Shown piece by piece: positions 7,933 through 15,036 of a DNA stretch of 35,132 nt. Origin of the DNA: Gammaproteobacteria bacterium (GTDB taxonomy: Bacteria; Pseudomonadota; Gammaproteobacteria; Pseudomonadales; Litorivicinaceae); the NCBI GenBank assembly GCA_024640985.1, contig JAHEDY010000015.1, forward strand, positions 1-35,132, read 5' to 3'. The notes under the pieces were generated by a model. That model searched no databases. It had not been told where the DNA came from and was given only the letters and a program-made list of their open reading frames with translations. The position numbers and the translations under genes were made by a program. Within the stretch, counting starts at the first letter, position 1; each line of letters starts with the position of its first letter.

Positions 7933-8213
7933 GGAAAACTACTCCTAAAGTCGTGTAATGTGCGCGCAGTTTATCGATTTTTTTCGCTACCACAAGTAAG
8001 AAAAATCAAATAGTTTTAATGAGTTAGGTCGTTTTGTTGCAGGGCAAAAATTTTGTTAGCTAATGAGTTTGAAGGATCCTTCGGCATCGATTCTCAGGCA
8101 ATCAAAGCATTGAGTCGCGAAAATGGATCGGAAAATTCATTCGCCAACGAACGAATTCTGTTTTCATAGACACGAAGGTTGACCTTAAGGTCTCTAGGGA
8201 GCAAACGAAAAAA
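7933..8213. other. A/T-rich divergent intergenic region
   Basis: About 280 bp between two divergent genes, A/T-rich in its first half. It contains two 12-bp perfect palindromes, GAAGGATCCTTC (8071-8082) and GACCTTAAGGTC (8181-8192). The second sits about 20 bases before the ATG of the zinc-ribbon gene and could be an operator. No RNA gene or terminator was recognised. Confidence 0.4.
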
Positions 8214-8399
8214 ATGTGGGATACCGTTGAAATTATGTGTCCATACTGCGGTGAATTTCAGCAGACAGATATTGATGCGAGCGCTGGCAGTCAAGAATAT
8301 TGGCAGGATTGCCAAGTCTGCTGTTGTCCCATTCTTTTTCATCTGCAAGTGAACGCAGATCATGATTTTCAGGTCACTGTACGACGTGATGATGAGTAA
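8214..8399 (+). CDS. CPXCG motif-containing cysteine-rich (zinc-ribbon) protein
   Basis: The 61-aa protein has the pair CPYCG near the N-terminus and CQVCCCP in the second half, with the family signature DASAGSQEYWQDCQVCC between. This matches the small CPXCG cysteine-rich family. The cysteines most likely bind a zinc ion; a cellular role is not established. The ATG is preceded by TAGGGAG at slightly long spacing. A LysE-family exporter gene starts 3 bases after its stop codon, so the two are almost certainly co-transcribed. Confidence 0.85.
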   Translation: MWDTVEIMCPYCGEFQQTDIDASAGSQEYWQDCQVCCCPILFHLQVNADHDFQVTVRRDDE

Positions 8400-8402
8400 T
8401 TG

Positions 8403-9011
8403 ATGCAACTTGACGTCTGGTTGGCTTACGTCCTGGCGATGATCGTGATCTCGGTTTCCCCAGGTTCAGGTTGCATTAACACCTTATCGACCAGCTTGAG
8501 TTATGGGTTTCGCCAGGCATTACCTGCGATTGCGGGCCTTCAGGTGGGTTTGGTTGTCCAGTTGATGGTAGTAGGGGTTGGTTTAGGCGCGATCCTCGCC
8601 AGCAGTGAATTGGCGTTTACGGTCTTACAATGGGCAGGCGTTGGTTATTTAGTGTGGATTGGTGGATCCAAGTTGATATGGCCGCAGGTGCAGTTTGCCC
8701 GTGACATCACGAGCGCACCAAAATCAGCCCTCTTCACTCGGGCGATTTTAATCAATGTGACTAACCCGAAGGCCTTCGTTTTCTTGGCTGCATTCTTTCC
8801 GCAATTTGTTGACCATAGCCAACCGTTGCTACCGCAATATTCGGCGTTGGCAGTGACGTCTGTGGCGATCGATACGGTGGTGATGTTGAATTACGCTTGG
8901 CTCGCTCACGCGCTGAGACCATTGCTTAATTCGGAAGCATTAATGAAGCGGCAGGAACAGTTTTTCGGATTGTTATTCGTGATCGCCGGAAGCCTGCTGG
9001 CGCTCTATTAA
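8403..9011 (+). CDS. LysE/RhtB family amino-acid exporter
   Basis: This is an inner-membrane translocator of the LysE/RhtB superfamily, which exports amino acids or derivatives such as homoserine, threonine and lysine. The N-terminal helix ends in the motif VSPGSGCINT, a form of the family PGPxxxxT element. SLSYGFRQALPAIAGLQVG follows, then hydrophobic segments consistent with five or six membrane helices in about 202 aa, the usual length. The ATG at 8403 is preferred over the adjacent TTG. The substrate is not predictable. It follows the zinc-ribbon gene by 3 bases and shares 4 bp (TTAA) with the convergent YbaK-domain gene. Confidence 0.9.
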   Translation: MQLDVWLAYVLAMIVISVSPGSGCINTLSTSLSYGFRQALPAIAGLQVGLVVQLMVVGVGLGAILASSELAFTVLQWAGVGYLVWIGGSKLIWPQVQFARDITSAPKSALFTRAILINVTNPKAFVFLAAFFPQFVDHSQPLLPQYSALAVTSVAIDTVVMLNYAWLAHALRPLLNSEALMKRQEQFFGLLFVIAGSLLALY

Positions 9012-9448
9012 GCCGCGAATTCACGACTCCAACGTTCAAAGTCGGTTAGCTTACTGAGTTCATCGGGCGTGATCGCCATCCAACCATGAAGAACTCCTGC
9101 AGGAACGTATAAACATGGGGAGTCGAGGCAGATTGGGTCAAGTGTCGTGTGTAGCAAATGTGGCAATCCAAATGGGGGCAACCACTGCGCATGGTAGCCG
9201 GTCAATAGGTAGGCCTGCATGGGATTTGCTCGGCGTTCGCTGGCGTCGAGTCTCGGTTGCTGGTTCCAAGGATGAATCGCGATCCGCGGGGCATGGTCTG
9301 CGCGCAAAAGCAGCGAGCAGGTTAAGATATCCTCCTCTCGGCAACCAAGCGACAGACTAAGTTGGCCTACCTCTGCTTCCAGTTCATAGATTTTGGCATT
9401 GCTGCCAAAACGCTCTAGAAATTCAAGAAGTCCGAGCGGTGGAGTCAT
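9008..9448 (-). CDS. YbaK/EbsC-domain protein (aminoacyl-tRNA deacylase-like), atypical
   Basis: The C-terminal half carries the YbaK fold signature: a region like LLLRADHAPRIAIHPW, then LLTGYHAQWLPPFGLPHLL and a PAG turn in LYVPAGVLHGW. Relatives hydrolyse mischarged aminoacyl-tRNAs such as Cys-tRNA(Pro). In typical members the core strand reads (V/A)KTLLL, with a conserved catalytic Lys. Here the aligned stretch is ILTCSLLL, with Cys or Thr in place of Lys, so activity may be changed or lost. The length is 146 aa from ATG 9446-9448; a GTG three codons earlier is possible. It is divergent from the LuxR-type gene. The family call is by pattern only. Confidence 0.65.
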   Translation of the reverse strand: MTPPLGLLEFLERFGSNAKIYELEAEVGQLSLSLGCREEDILTCSLLLRADHAPRIAIHPWNQQPRLDASERRANPMQAYLLTGYHAQWLPPFGLPHLLHTTLDPICLDSPCLYVPAGVLHGWMAITPDELSKLTDFERWSREFAA

Positions 9449-9518
9449 TGTTCTCACTTTCTTCCCCAGGCTCCCTTCCAGTTCCGAGGTATTAGGATAT
9501 CACACTCTGAATCATCGG

Positions 9519-9598
9519 TGGTGCGGTTGGTGCAGTTCCGCACCATTGCTCTTACCTATCACTGTGACACCGGTGTCACAGTGCGGCACCGGAGGTGC
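9519..9598. promoter_or_regulatory. Three consecutive hairpins upstream of the LuxR-type gene
   Basis: Three inverted repeats follow each other. The first is TGGTGCGG (9519-9526) pairing with CCGCACCA (9538-9545) across an 11-base loop. The second is a perfect 24-bp palindrome at 9560-9583, with half-site CACTGTGACACC. The third is GCACC (9586-9590) with GGTGC (9594-9598) around a GGA loop. The last stem buries GGAGG (9591-9595), the only strong ribosome-binding-like sequence before the regulator gene. GGTGC occurs three times and GCACC twice, so alternative pairings are possible. A regulatory leader, an operator for a dimeric protein, or both would fit. Confidence 0.5.
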
Positions 9599-9617
9599 GA
9601 AAAAATTATTGTAATTG

Positions 9618-10226
9618 GTGTCCGTGCGGATCAAGTCTTGGCCTGATCAGCTCAAATCCTCTTCAGGGATTCGGGTGATTCGACTCAGTGCTTTGCAAGA
9701 GGCTTCTGCTGTCGATATTTGTGTCTATCTGTTTGCGCGTATCAGACAAGGACTGAGTCAAGCAGTGACCGAGATCAGCGCGGCGAACCGGACGAAGTTC
9801 GTAGTGATTGATCAGGTCTGTGATCTCGATATTGCCATGTTATTGGTGAAGGCAGGCTGTCATGGCTATCTGAGCTGCGATGACAGAGGGTTCGATTTAA
9901 GGCGGATTACAAGTGTGCTGTTAGCCGGACGATATTGGGTTCCTAGGGCTGTACTTGAACGCATCGTTGAAGAGTTGACGGTTGACCGTGATGCGATCAC
10001 AGAATCGCTGTGTCAGCTTCTCTCTCCGCGCGAGCACGAAGTGGCGCTATGGATTTCCAGAGGACTCTCCAATAAACGGATTGCCAGAGAAATGGGAGTG
10101 ACTGAACGCACGATCAAAGCCCATCTCAGTCACATTTTTCAAAAAACTCCGGTGAGCGATCGACTAGAGCTCGCTTTGCTGATGAAGGGTGAATTGCCTG
10201 AGCGGATTCGCGTAAATCTCCAATAG
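9618..10226 (+). CDS. LuxR-type response-regulator-like transcription factor
   Basis: The C-terminal domain (about residues 135-192) is a clear LuxR-type helix-turn-helix: LSPREHEVALWISRGLSNKRIAREMGVTERTIKAHLSHIF. The N-terminal part resembles a receiver domain in its second half (VKAGCHGYLSCDD, then VLLAGRYWVPRAVLERIVEEL) but lacks the normal first strand and acidic cluster. A TAA at 9612-9614 forces the start to TTG 9615, GTG 9618 or GTG 9624, none with a close ribosome-binding site. In another frame just upstream, a receiver-like first strand (IIVIGVRADQVLA) lies at the right distance from GGAGG, so the annotated start may be wrong or the gene frameshifted. Targets unknown. The 3' end overlaps the acyltransferase gene by 63 bp. 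Confidence 0.8.
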   Translation: MSVRIKSWPDQLKSSSGIRVIRLSALQEASAVDICVYLFARIRQGLSQAVTEISAANRTKFVVIDQVCDLDIAMLLVKAGCHGYLSCDDRGFDLRRITSVLLAGRYWVPRAVLERIVEELTVDRDAITESLCQLLSPREHEVALWISRGLSNKRIAREMGVTERTIKAHLSHIFQKTPVSDRLELALLMKGELPERIRVNLQ

Positions 10227-11294
10227 TTTGTCGCGATATTTCTCGGGGGTTCCTGATATTAACGCCTGGAAGCGCTCTTGAACGTCGGGAAGAAGGTCGT
10301 CTGGAAGATGGTGCTTCTTCAGCAAGGCATCCGCTAAGCGTCCGGTATCAAAGACACGTTGCCCAAGGATGATTTGATGATCAATTAGTGTCGCTAATTC
10401 CTGAGGTGTCTCAGGGACATCGGTGATTGGTTTGCCAAAATGCAGATGCACGCGTCCTTTCCAGCCCATGATCCCGGCAGCTATCGACTGCACATCTTCG
10501 TCAGGGCGTTTGGTGTAATAACCATCCCGCTCAGTCATTGCCAGCTCCCGTGCTTTCATAGGAGCACATGGATCGAATTCGTAGGAGATGGACACCGGGA
10601 CGATTTGTGCTGCGCGAACGGCTTCCTCAAAGGATTCATTGCGCGGCTTGCCGGCCATCGCAATCATTTTTAAGATCGCCGGATCGGTACGATCAATTCC
10701 ATCCTTTGCACGACCCTCTCGATGCGCAATCCAGATTGAATGTCCATCTTCAATCGACTGGCGAATGTAGCCTGAGAGTGCTGAGTAGGTCTGCAACATT
10801 TCTCGCGGACCTGAGACATTGCGTTTTACGATAAAACTTTTGTTGAGACGCATCAGGTCCCCAACGAAGGGTTTTTTGACCAAGTTATCCCCAATCGCAA
10901 TGCGTACGGTGTGAAACCCACCGTTATAGAGCGCCCAATTGACGAATGCGGGATCCATCGCAATGTCGCGATGGTTACTTAAAAAAAGATAGGATTGCTC
11001 GGGATTCAGATGTTCAAGACCTGAGACAGTGAAGGTTTCAGTGGTTCGAGATAAGACTTTTGCCAGCTGTGGCTCCACCGCTGACTGGAAATCGTGAATG
11101 GTTTGAATGACCTGCGCTTTGGAGCGCAAAAATGAACGGATTCGTGGCCGTAAGATCAAGCTCAGCGGCATGAACCAGCCTTTAAATTTCAATTGCCCGA
11201 TGGCTTTGATGAACTCATCATCGTTGATGAGTCGATCGATGACTTGGGGGACGTCCTGGTCGCTGTATGGCTCAATATCAGAAATATCGGTCAT
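10164..11294 (-). CDS. Glycerophospholipid acyltransferase (PlsC superfamily, about 376 aa)
   Basis: The protein has the acyltransferase motif NHRDIAMDP (HxxxxD) near residue 120 and a second block in WIAHREGRAKDGIDRTDPAILK, which replaces the usual FPEGTRS. This belongs to a longer proteobacterial branch annotated as 1-acyl-sn-glycerol-3-phosphate acyltransferase. Such enzymes transfer acyl chains to glycerophosphate lipids at the inner membrane, but the exact acceptor of this branch is uncertain. The ATG follows AAGGA. The gene is divergent from ung with a 49-bp gap, and its last 63 bases lie opposite the LuxR-type coding sequence. A second, shorter PlsC-type gene occurs at 25.0-25.8 kb. 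Confidence 0.83.
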   Translation of the reverse strand: MTDISDIEPYSDQDVPQVIDRLINDDEFIKAIGQLKFKGWFMPLSLILRPRIRSFLRSKAQVIQTIHDFQSAVEPQLAKVLSRTTETFTVSGLEHLNPEQSYLFLSNHRDIAMDPAFVNWALYNGGFHTVRIAIGDNLVKKPFVGDLMRLNKSFIVKRNVSGPREMLQTYSALSGYIRQSIEDGHSIWIAHREGRAKDGIDRTDPAILKMIAMAGKPRNESFEEAVRAAQIVPVSISYEFDPCAPMKARELAMTERDGYYTKRPDEDVQSIAAGIMGWKGRVHLHFGKPITDVPETPQELATLIDHQIILGQRVFDTGRLADALLKKHHLPDDLLPDVQERFQALISGTPEKYRDKLLEIYANPLRQFTLHQQSEL

Positions 11295-11343
11295 TCGTTA
11301 TCCTTATCACAAACCGAAATTATACCGAAAACGGAAACTAACA

Positions 11344-12060
11344 ATGCAATTAGAACGGATATTTTCTGATCTCCCGCAAGACTGGCAGGAATTTTTAGGG
11401 TCTGAGGAACTGTCTCAAATTGCATTGGAGTTCGACCAAAAGGTACTGAGCGAGGAGAGTTATCCGTCAAGGTCTCAGCGATTTAGAGCATTCGAGCTGT
11501 GCTCGCCGGCGATGTGCTCAGCAGTCATTGTCGGGCAGGATCCTTACCATGGGCCTGATCAGGCAACAGGCCTTGCGTTCTCGGTCAATCAACAAACAGC
11601 GATCCCTCCATCACTTCGAAATATTCTTAAGGAATGGCGGGCTGAGTTTGGCGTTGTCGAGATGCCAAGTGGAGATCTGACTCCTTGGGCTCGGCGTGGT
11701 GTCCTGTTGATGAATCGCGTGCTGTCCGTTCGCCCAGGGGAGGCAGGAAGTCATCGAAATCTTGGATGGGAACGATTCACGGATTTAGTGATCAAGCGGT
11801 TGGCAGGTGATGCTCGCTACCGAGTGTTTTGTTTGTGGGGGAGTGATGCTCGACAATTACGAAGACTCATTGATGAGCGTCAAGGCGTGATCGAATCGGT
11901 CCATCCTTCTCCATTGTCCGCTCACCGGGGATTTTTTGGATCAAGACCTTTTAGTCAAATCAATCAACGACTGGCGGCGCAGGGGTTGTCAGAGCTTGAC
12001 TGGTCGCTGCCCCTCAACTTGCCGAGTGATCGTCAGGGGCACATGGATCAGTTGTTTTAG
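11344..12060 (+). CDS. ung: Uracil-DNA glycosylase, family 1
   Basis: Ung removes uracil from DNA and starts base-excision repair. The 238-aa product contains motif A, GQDPYHGPDQATGLAFSV, with the catalytic Asp at residue 66. The leucine/minor-groove motif HPSPLSAHRGFFGSRPF holds His187. WGSDARQLRRLI and LLMNRVLSVRPGEAGSH are also conserved. I took ATG 11344 because family alignment begins there (LERIFSDLPQDW); the frame stays open upstream but is only a shadow of the divergent acyltransferase gene. No strong ribosome-binding site is visible. The 3' end overlaps ygfZ by 72 bp on the opposite strand. Confidence 0.96.
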   Translation: MQLERIFSDLPQDWQEFLGSEELSQIALEFDQKVLSEESYPSRSQRFRAFELCSPAMCSAVIVGQDPYHGPDQATGLAFSVNQQTAIPPSLRNILKEWRAEFGVVEMPSGDLTPWARRGVLLMNRVLSVRPGEAGSHRNLGWERFTDLVIKRLAGDARYRVFCLWGSDARQLRRLIDERQGVIESVHPSPLSAHRGFFGSRPFSQINQRLAAQGLSELDWSLPLNLPSDRQGHMDQLF

Positions 12061-12780
12061 ATTGACCGACACAGGCGCCAGCAACAACGCAGCTTGATCT
12101 TCCAGATCGTTTGCCGCATCAAAGACTTGGAATGACGTGCCTTCCAGTTCCACGGATTCACCAGGAAACACCGGAGTCTCTCGATACACAAAGAGGTACT
12201 TTTTGGCTTGGCCTAAGTGCTCAAGGCGAGCAATGACTTCTTGGCCGGTGTAACAGCCTTTCTTGAAATCGACGCCGCCGAGCATTTGATAATGCGCTTG
12301 CTGTGGGATGAGCAGATCAGCAGAACCCTGACGAACAAAACCCAGTCCGGCTGACAGTCTTGCGATATCCGCTTTCGGGTCATGCGGTTGGTCTTGATCA
12401 CCAACCAGCCATTGCGTCTTTCCAAATTCTCCAATCAGCGTGGTCCCGGGTTTGTGCTGACAAGTAGCGGGTGACAGCGAGGATTGCGCGATCAAGTTGA
12501 CTGGAATGTCCGTCAAAGCAGCCGATACGCGAGCCAAAGTCAAAAACGGATGGAGCCGTTTCAACAGGGCATCTGACTGATCCATTGGAGTAATGAGGCT
12601 GACGAGGTTGTTGTATTGCAGTAATCGTCCGGACCCAAACATCCTGCCTTTCGGGTCACAAAATGCGATGAGCGGTGCATGCTCTGAGCTAAGCTCAGTC
12701 ACCTTTTGAGTGCATTGGCCCTGCAACACCTTCAGTGTCTGATCGCCTTTGAATTGAATCAAGCCAAATGGAGAATTCAT
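11989..12780 (-). CDS. ygfZ: Folate-binding protein YgfZ (iron-sulfur cluster maturation)
   Basis: YgfZ is a tetrahydrofolate-binding relative of the glycine cleavage T protein that supports assembly or repair of certain iron-sulfur enzymes. The diagnostic motif is KGCYTGQEVIARLEHLGQAKKYL, with the conserved Cys. The N-terminus, ALIAFCDPKGRMFGSGRLL in particular, matches the family. The 263-aa size is slightly below the usual length of about 320. AGAGGCG precedes the ATG. It is divergent from sdhE, as in Pseudomonas. A functional link is plausible, since succinate dehydrogenase is itself an iron-sulfur enzyme. The tail overlaps ung by 72 bp. Confidence 0.93.
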   Translation of the reverse strand: MNSPFGLIQFKGDQTLKVLQGQCTQKVTELSSEHAPLIAFCDPKGRMFGSGRLLQYNNLVSLITPMDQSDALLKRLHPFLTLARVSAALTDIPVNLIAQSSLSPATCQHKPGTTLIGEFGKTQWLVGDQDQPHDPKADIARLSAGLGFVRQGSADLLIPQQAHYQMLGGVDFKKGCYTGQEVIARLEHLGQAKKYLFVYRETPVFPGESVELEGTSFQVFDAANDLEDQAALLLAPVSVNLKQLIHVPLTITRQVEGQRPVKL

Positions 12781-12794
12781 GCTGCGCCTCTGGG

Positions 12795-12803
12795 TGCTAC
12801 ACT
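12795..12803 (+). promoter_or_regulatory. Candidate extended -10 promoter for sdhE
   Basis: TGCTACACT in the 43-bp gap between ygfZ and sdhE matches the extended -10 form TGnTAnnnT. Transcription would start near 12810, about 14 bases before the ATG and just ahead of the GGGGGGAAG ribosome-binding site. No good -35 element lies 17 bp upstream, which is tolerable for an extended -10. Confidence 0.4.
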
Positions 12804-12823
12804 AGTGGTCATAGGGGGGAAGT

Positions 12824-13099
12824 ATGGACGATCGAACTGAATTCAACAGACTTTATTGGCATTCCAGACGCGGAATGCTGGAGATCGACGTGATGCTGAT
12901 GCCCTTCACCCGGAATCATTATCCGGATTTAGCAGCCAACGATCAGGAGGCCTACCGGAGACTCCTGGATTGTGAAGATCAGGACATTTGGGAGTGGTTG
13001 CGTGGATTTAAACTGCCTGACGATCAAGCTCTGGCTCACATTGTGTTGAAAATCCGCCAAGCCAGCGGTGATCTGGGCGTTACGCAAAACCAGCAGTGA
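12824..13099 (+). CDS. sdhE: FAD assembly factor SdhE
   Basis: SdhE (YgfY) promotes covalent attachment of FAD to succinate dehydrogenase and fumarate reductase flavoproteins. The 91-aa protein has the essential RGxxE motif as RRGMLEID (residues 15-22). The downstream pattern LLDCEDQDIWEWLRGFKLPDD is also typical. The start ATG has a G-rich ribosome-binding site. The gene is immediately followed, with a GTGA overlap, by a short YgfX-like gene. The ygfZ-sdhE-ygfX-nadB neighbourhood is conserved in gammaproteobacteria. Confidence 0.94.
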   Translation: MDDRTEFNRLYWHSRRGMLEIDVMLMPFTRNHYPDLAANDQEAYRRLLDCEDQDIWEWLRGFKLPDDQALAHIVLKIRQASGDLGVTQNQQ

Positions 13100-13371
13100 A
13101 AGCACTGACTTGGTTAACCGGTCAACACGGTGTTTTGAAGACGCGTCCTCGCTTGGTGCAATTGCAATTTGACGAGAGTGCGGGTCATCTGATCGTGCAG
13201 ATGGAATCTAGAAGGGTCGAATTGATGTCATTTCATTTCGATGAGTGGCACTTCAGCCCCTTGAGTTATTGTGTGATCCATCTGCCTGCTGCGAGAGGGA
13301 CGCTGCATTGGATCGCTCGCACTAACGCCCGAGATCTCCGTGAGTTACGTCATCGGTGCAGTTTGCATTGA
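13096..13371 (+). CDS. Short YgfX-like protein without the membrane hairpin
   Basis: The position directly after sdhE, with a GTGA overlap, is that of ygfX (cptA). The 91-aa sequence resembles the C-terminal half of YgfX proteins: RPRLVQLQFDE, then a short-strand region with SPLSYCVIHLP, ending in ARDLRELRHRCSLH. In the usual form of about 135 aa, the first half consists of two membrane helices. Here no hydrophobic segment is present, and none could be encoded upstream because sdhE ends there. It may be a soluble variant or a degraded gene. YgfX has been described as a membrane partner of SdhE or a cell-shape toxin, but that role should not be assumed here. The stop abuts the nadB stop. Confidence 0.6.
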   Translation: MKALTWLTGQHGVLKTRPRLVQLQFDESAGHLIVQMESRRVELMSFHFDEWHFSPLSYCVIHLPAARGTLHWIARTNARDLRELRHRCSLH

Positions 13372-14967
13372 CTAACGTTCTTTGCCCGGGATTAAGATCG
13401 TGTCATCAGGATGTTTCGATAGATCCGGGTGATCGAGGGTGAAGTGGAGCCCTCTGGACTCCTCACGCTTGAGCGCACAACGGATAATGAGTTCGGCGAC
13501 AACCACGAGGTTTCTCAATTCAATTAAGTGGGTGGTGATCCGGTAATTGGCATAAAAATCTTCAATTTCGCGGGCGAGTAGTTGTGCCCGGTTTAATGCC
13601 CGCTGAAGACGCTTGTCTGTGCGGACAATACCCACGTAGTCCCACATAAAGCGTCGGATCTCAGCCCAGTTGTGTGCGATGACAACATCTTCATCGCTAT
13701 CAATGACCTGCGACGCATCCCAGGGGTTGACAGTGGCGTGAGGCATCTTGGTCTTCACGGTTTGTGCGATGTGAGCTGCGGTTGCGCGTCCGTAGACAAT
13801 GCATTCCAGTAGCGAATTCGAGGCCATGCGATTCGCGCCATGAAGCCCTGTCGAACTCACTTCTCCAATGGCGTAAAGGCCAGCGAGGTCGGTCTCGCCA
13901 TGCAGGTCGACGAGGACTCCCCCGCAGGTGTAGTGAGCTGCCGGTACCACAGGTATCCATTGTCTTGTCATGTCGATCTCAAGTTCGATGAGCCGCTGAT
14001 AGATTGTCGGAAAGTGATCTTTGATAAAGGAAGGCTCTCGATGTGTGATATCGAGATACAGGTGGTCTGCACCAATCCGCTTCATTTCGTGATCGATCGC
14101 GCGTGCGACAATGTCGCGTGGAGCAAGTTCAGCCCTGGGGTCGAAGCCTGGCATAAACCGTGTGCCGTCAGGCAGGCGCAGAATCCCGCCTTCACCACGG
14201 ACTGCTTCCGAAATGAGAAAAGACTTGGCATCTGGGTGGTACAAACAGGTTGGGTGAAATTGATTAAATTCCAAATTGGCGACGCGACATCCCGCTCGCC
14301 ATGCCATGGCAATTCCATCACCACTCGCGCCGTCGGGATTGGAGGTGTAAACATACGCCTTGCTGGCGCCGCCGGTGGCAAGCACAACAGCATGTGCTAG
14401 AAAGGTATCGACTTCTCCGGTCTGTTTATTCAAGACATGACATCCACGAACACGTCGAGTTCGGGGGCCACGACCGCGATCGAAGCACAAATCGACCGCG
14501 ATGAAGTTGTGATAGAAAGTGATGTTGGCAGTGGCCGAGGCTTGTTGATCAAGGGCATCTTGAATCGCCCACCCGGTTGCGTCCGCCGCATGCAAAATTC
14601 GGCGATGCGAGTGACCACCCTCACGGGTGAGGTGAAAGGATTGGTCAGATTTGGTGAAAGCCACGCCTTGTTCCACTAGCCAATCAATGGCGTCTCGAGC
14701 ACTTCCCACGACGTGTTCCACAACATCCTGATGGCACAGCCCAGCACCAGCGATGAGGGTATCTTGAACATGACTTTCAATCGAATCTTGATCATCGATG
14801 ACTGCAGCTACGCCACCCTGGGCCCAGCGCGTGGATCCGCCACTTGGGTCTTTGGTGAGCACAGCCACGGACAGATCCTTCGGAACGGAGAGCGCAGCAG
14901 TGAGGCCTGCAGCACCTGCGCCCAGCACCAGCACGTCGACCTGGTGGAGTTGTGGCCCAACACTCAT
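13372..14967 (-). CDS. nadB: L-aspartate oxidase
   Basis: NadB is an FAD enzyme that oxidises L-aspartate to iminoaspartate, the first step of de novo NAD synthesis. The 531-aa protein has the dinucleotide-binding motif VLGAGAAGLTAAL (residues 14-26) and STRWAQGGVAAVIDDQDS. It also has HTREGGHSHRRILHAAD-type substrate loop residues (seen as LTREGGHSHRRILHA) and the C-terminal GEVSSTGLHGANRMASNSLLE. Length and order match the family. AGGACA precedes the ATG. It is divergent from rpoE, the arrangement seen in Pseudomonas and Escherichia. Confidence 0.97.
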   Translation of the reverse strand: MSVGPQLHQVDVLVLGAGAAGLTAALSVPKDLSVAVLTKDPSGGSTRWAQGGVAAVIDDQDSIESHVQDTLIAGAGLCHQDVVEHVVGSARDAIDWLVEQGVAFTKSDQSFHLTREGGHSHRRILHAADATGWAIQDALDQQASATANITFYHNFIAVDLCFDRGRGPRTRRVRGCHVLNKQTGEVDTFLAHAVVLATGGASKAYVYTSNPDGASGDGIAMAWRAGCRVANLEFNQFHPTCLYHPDAKSFLISEAVRGEGGILRLPDGTRFMPGFDPRAELAPRDIVARAIDHEMKRIGADHLYLDITHREPSFIKDHFPTIYQRLIELEIDMTRQWIPVVPAAHYTCGGVLVDLHGETDLAGLYAIGEVSSTGLHGANRMASNSLLECIVYGRATAAHIAQTVKTKMPHATVNPWDASQVIDSDEDVVIAHNWAEIRRFMWDYVGIVRTDKRLQRALNRAQLLAREIEDFYANYRITTHLIELRNLVVVAELIIRCALKREESRGLHFTLDHPDLSKHPDDTILIPGKER

Positions 14968-15010
14968 ATTACTTGTCCTTTTTTATCACTCATGTCATCG
15001 TAGTCATTGA

Positions 15011-15024
15011 ATTTCTTGAGAAAT
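15011..15024. promoter_or_regulatory. Inverted repeat in the nadB-rpoE intergenic region
   Basis: ATTTCT and AGAAAT flank a TG centre in the 69-bp gap between the divergent nadB and rpoE starts. It lies 12 bases before the chosen rpoE ATG. An operator for either gene is possible. It could equally be chance in an A/T-rich stretch. Confidence 0.25.
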
Positions 15025-15036
15025 CGTACGTTGGGT

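Noticed and set aside
8094-8408. Reverse-strand 104-residue frame
   Set aside because: It runs antisense to the CPXCG gene and its product looks random. The cysteine pattern on the forward strand is decisive.
9595-9680. Short GTG-started peptide with a CNWCPCG motif
   Set aside because: GGAGG overlaps its start codon, so it cannot serve as its ribosome-binding site, and the cysteine pattern is short enough to be chance.
11107-11343. N-terminal extension of Ung
   Set aside because: The extension is antisense to the divergent acyltransferase gene and has no Ung homology. The family start is at 11344.
13840-14400. 186-residue forward frame inside nadB
   Set aside because: It is a shadow of nadB with no recognisable domain or ribosome-binding site.
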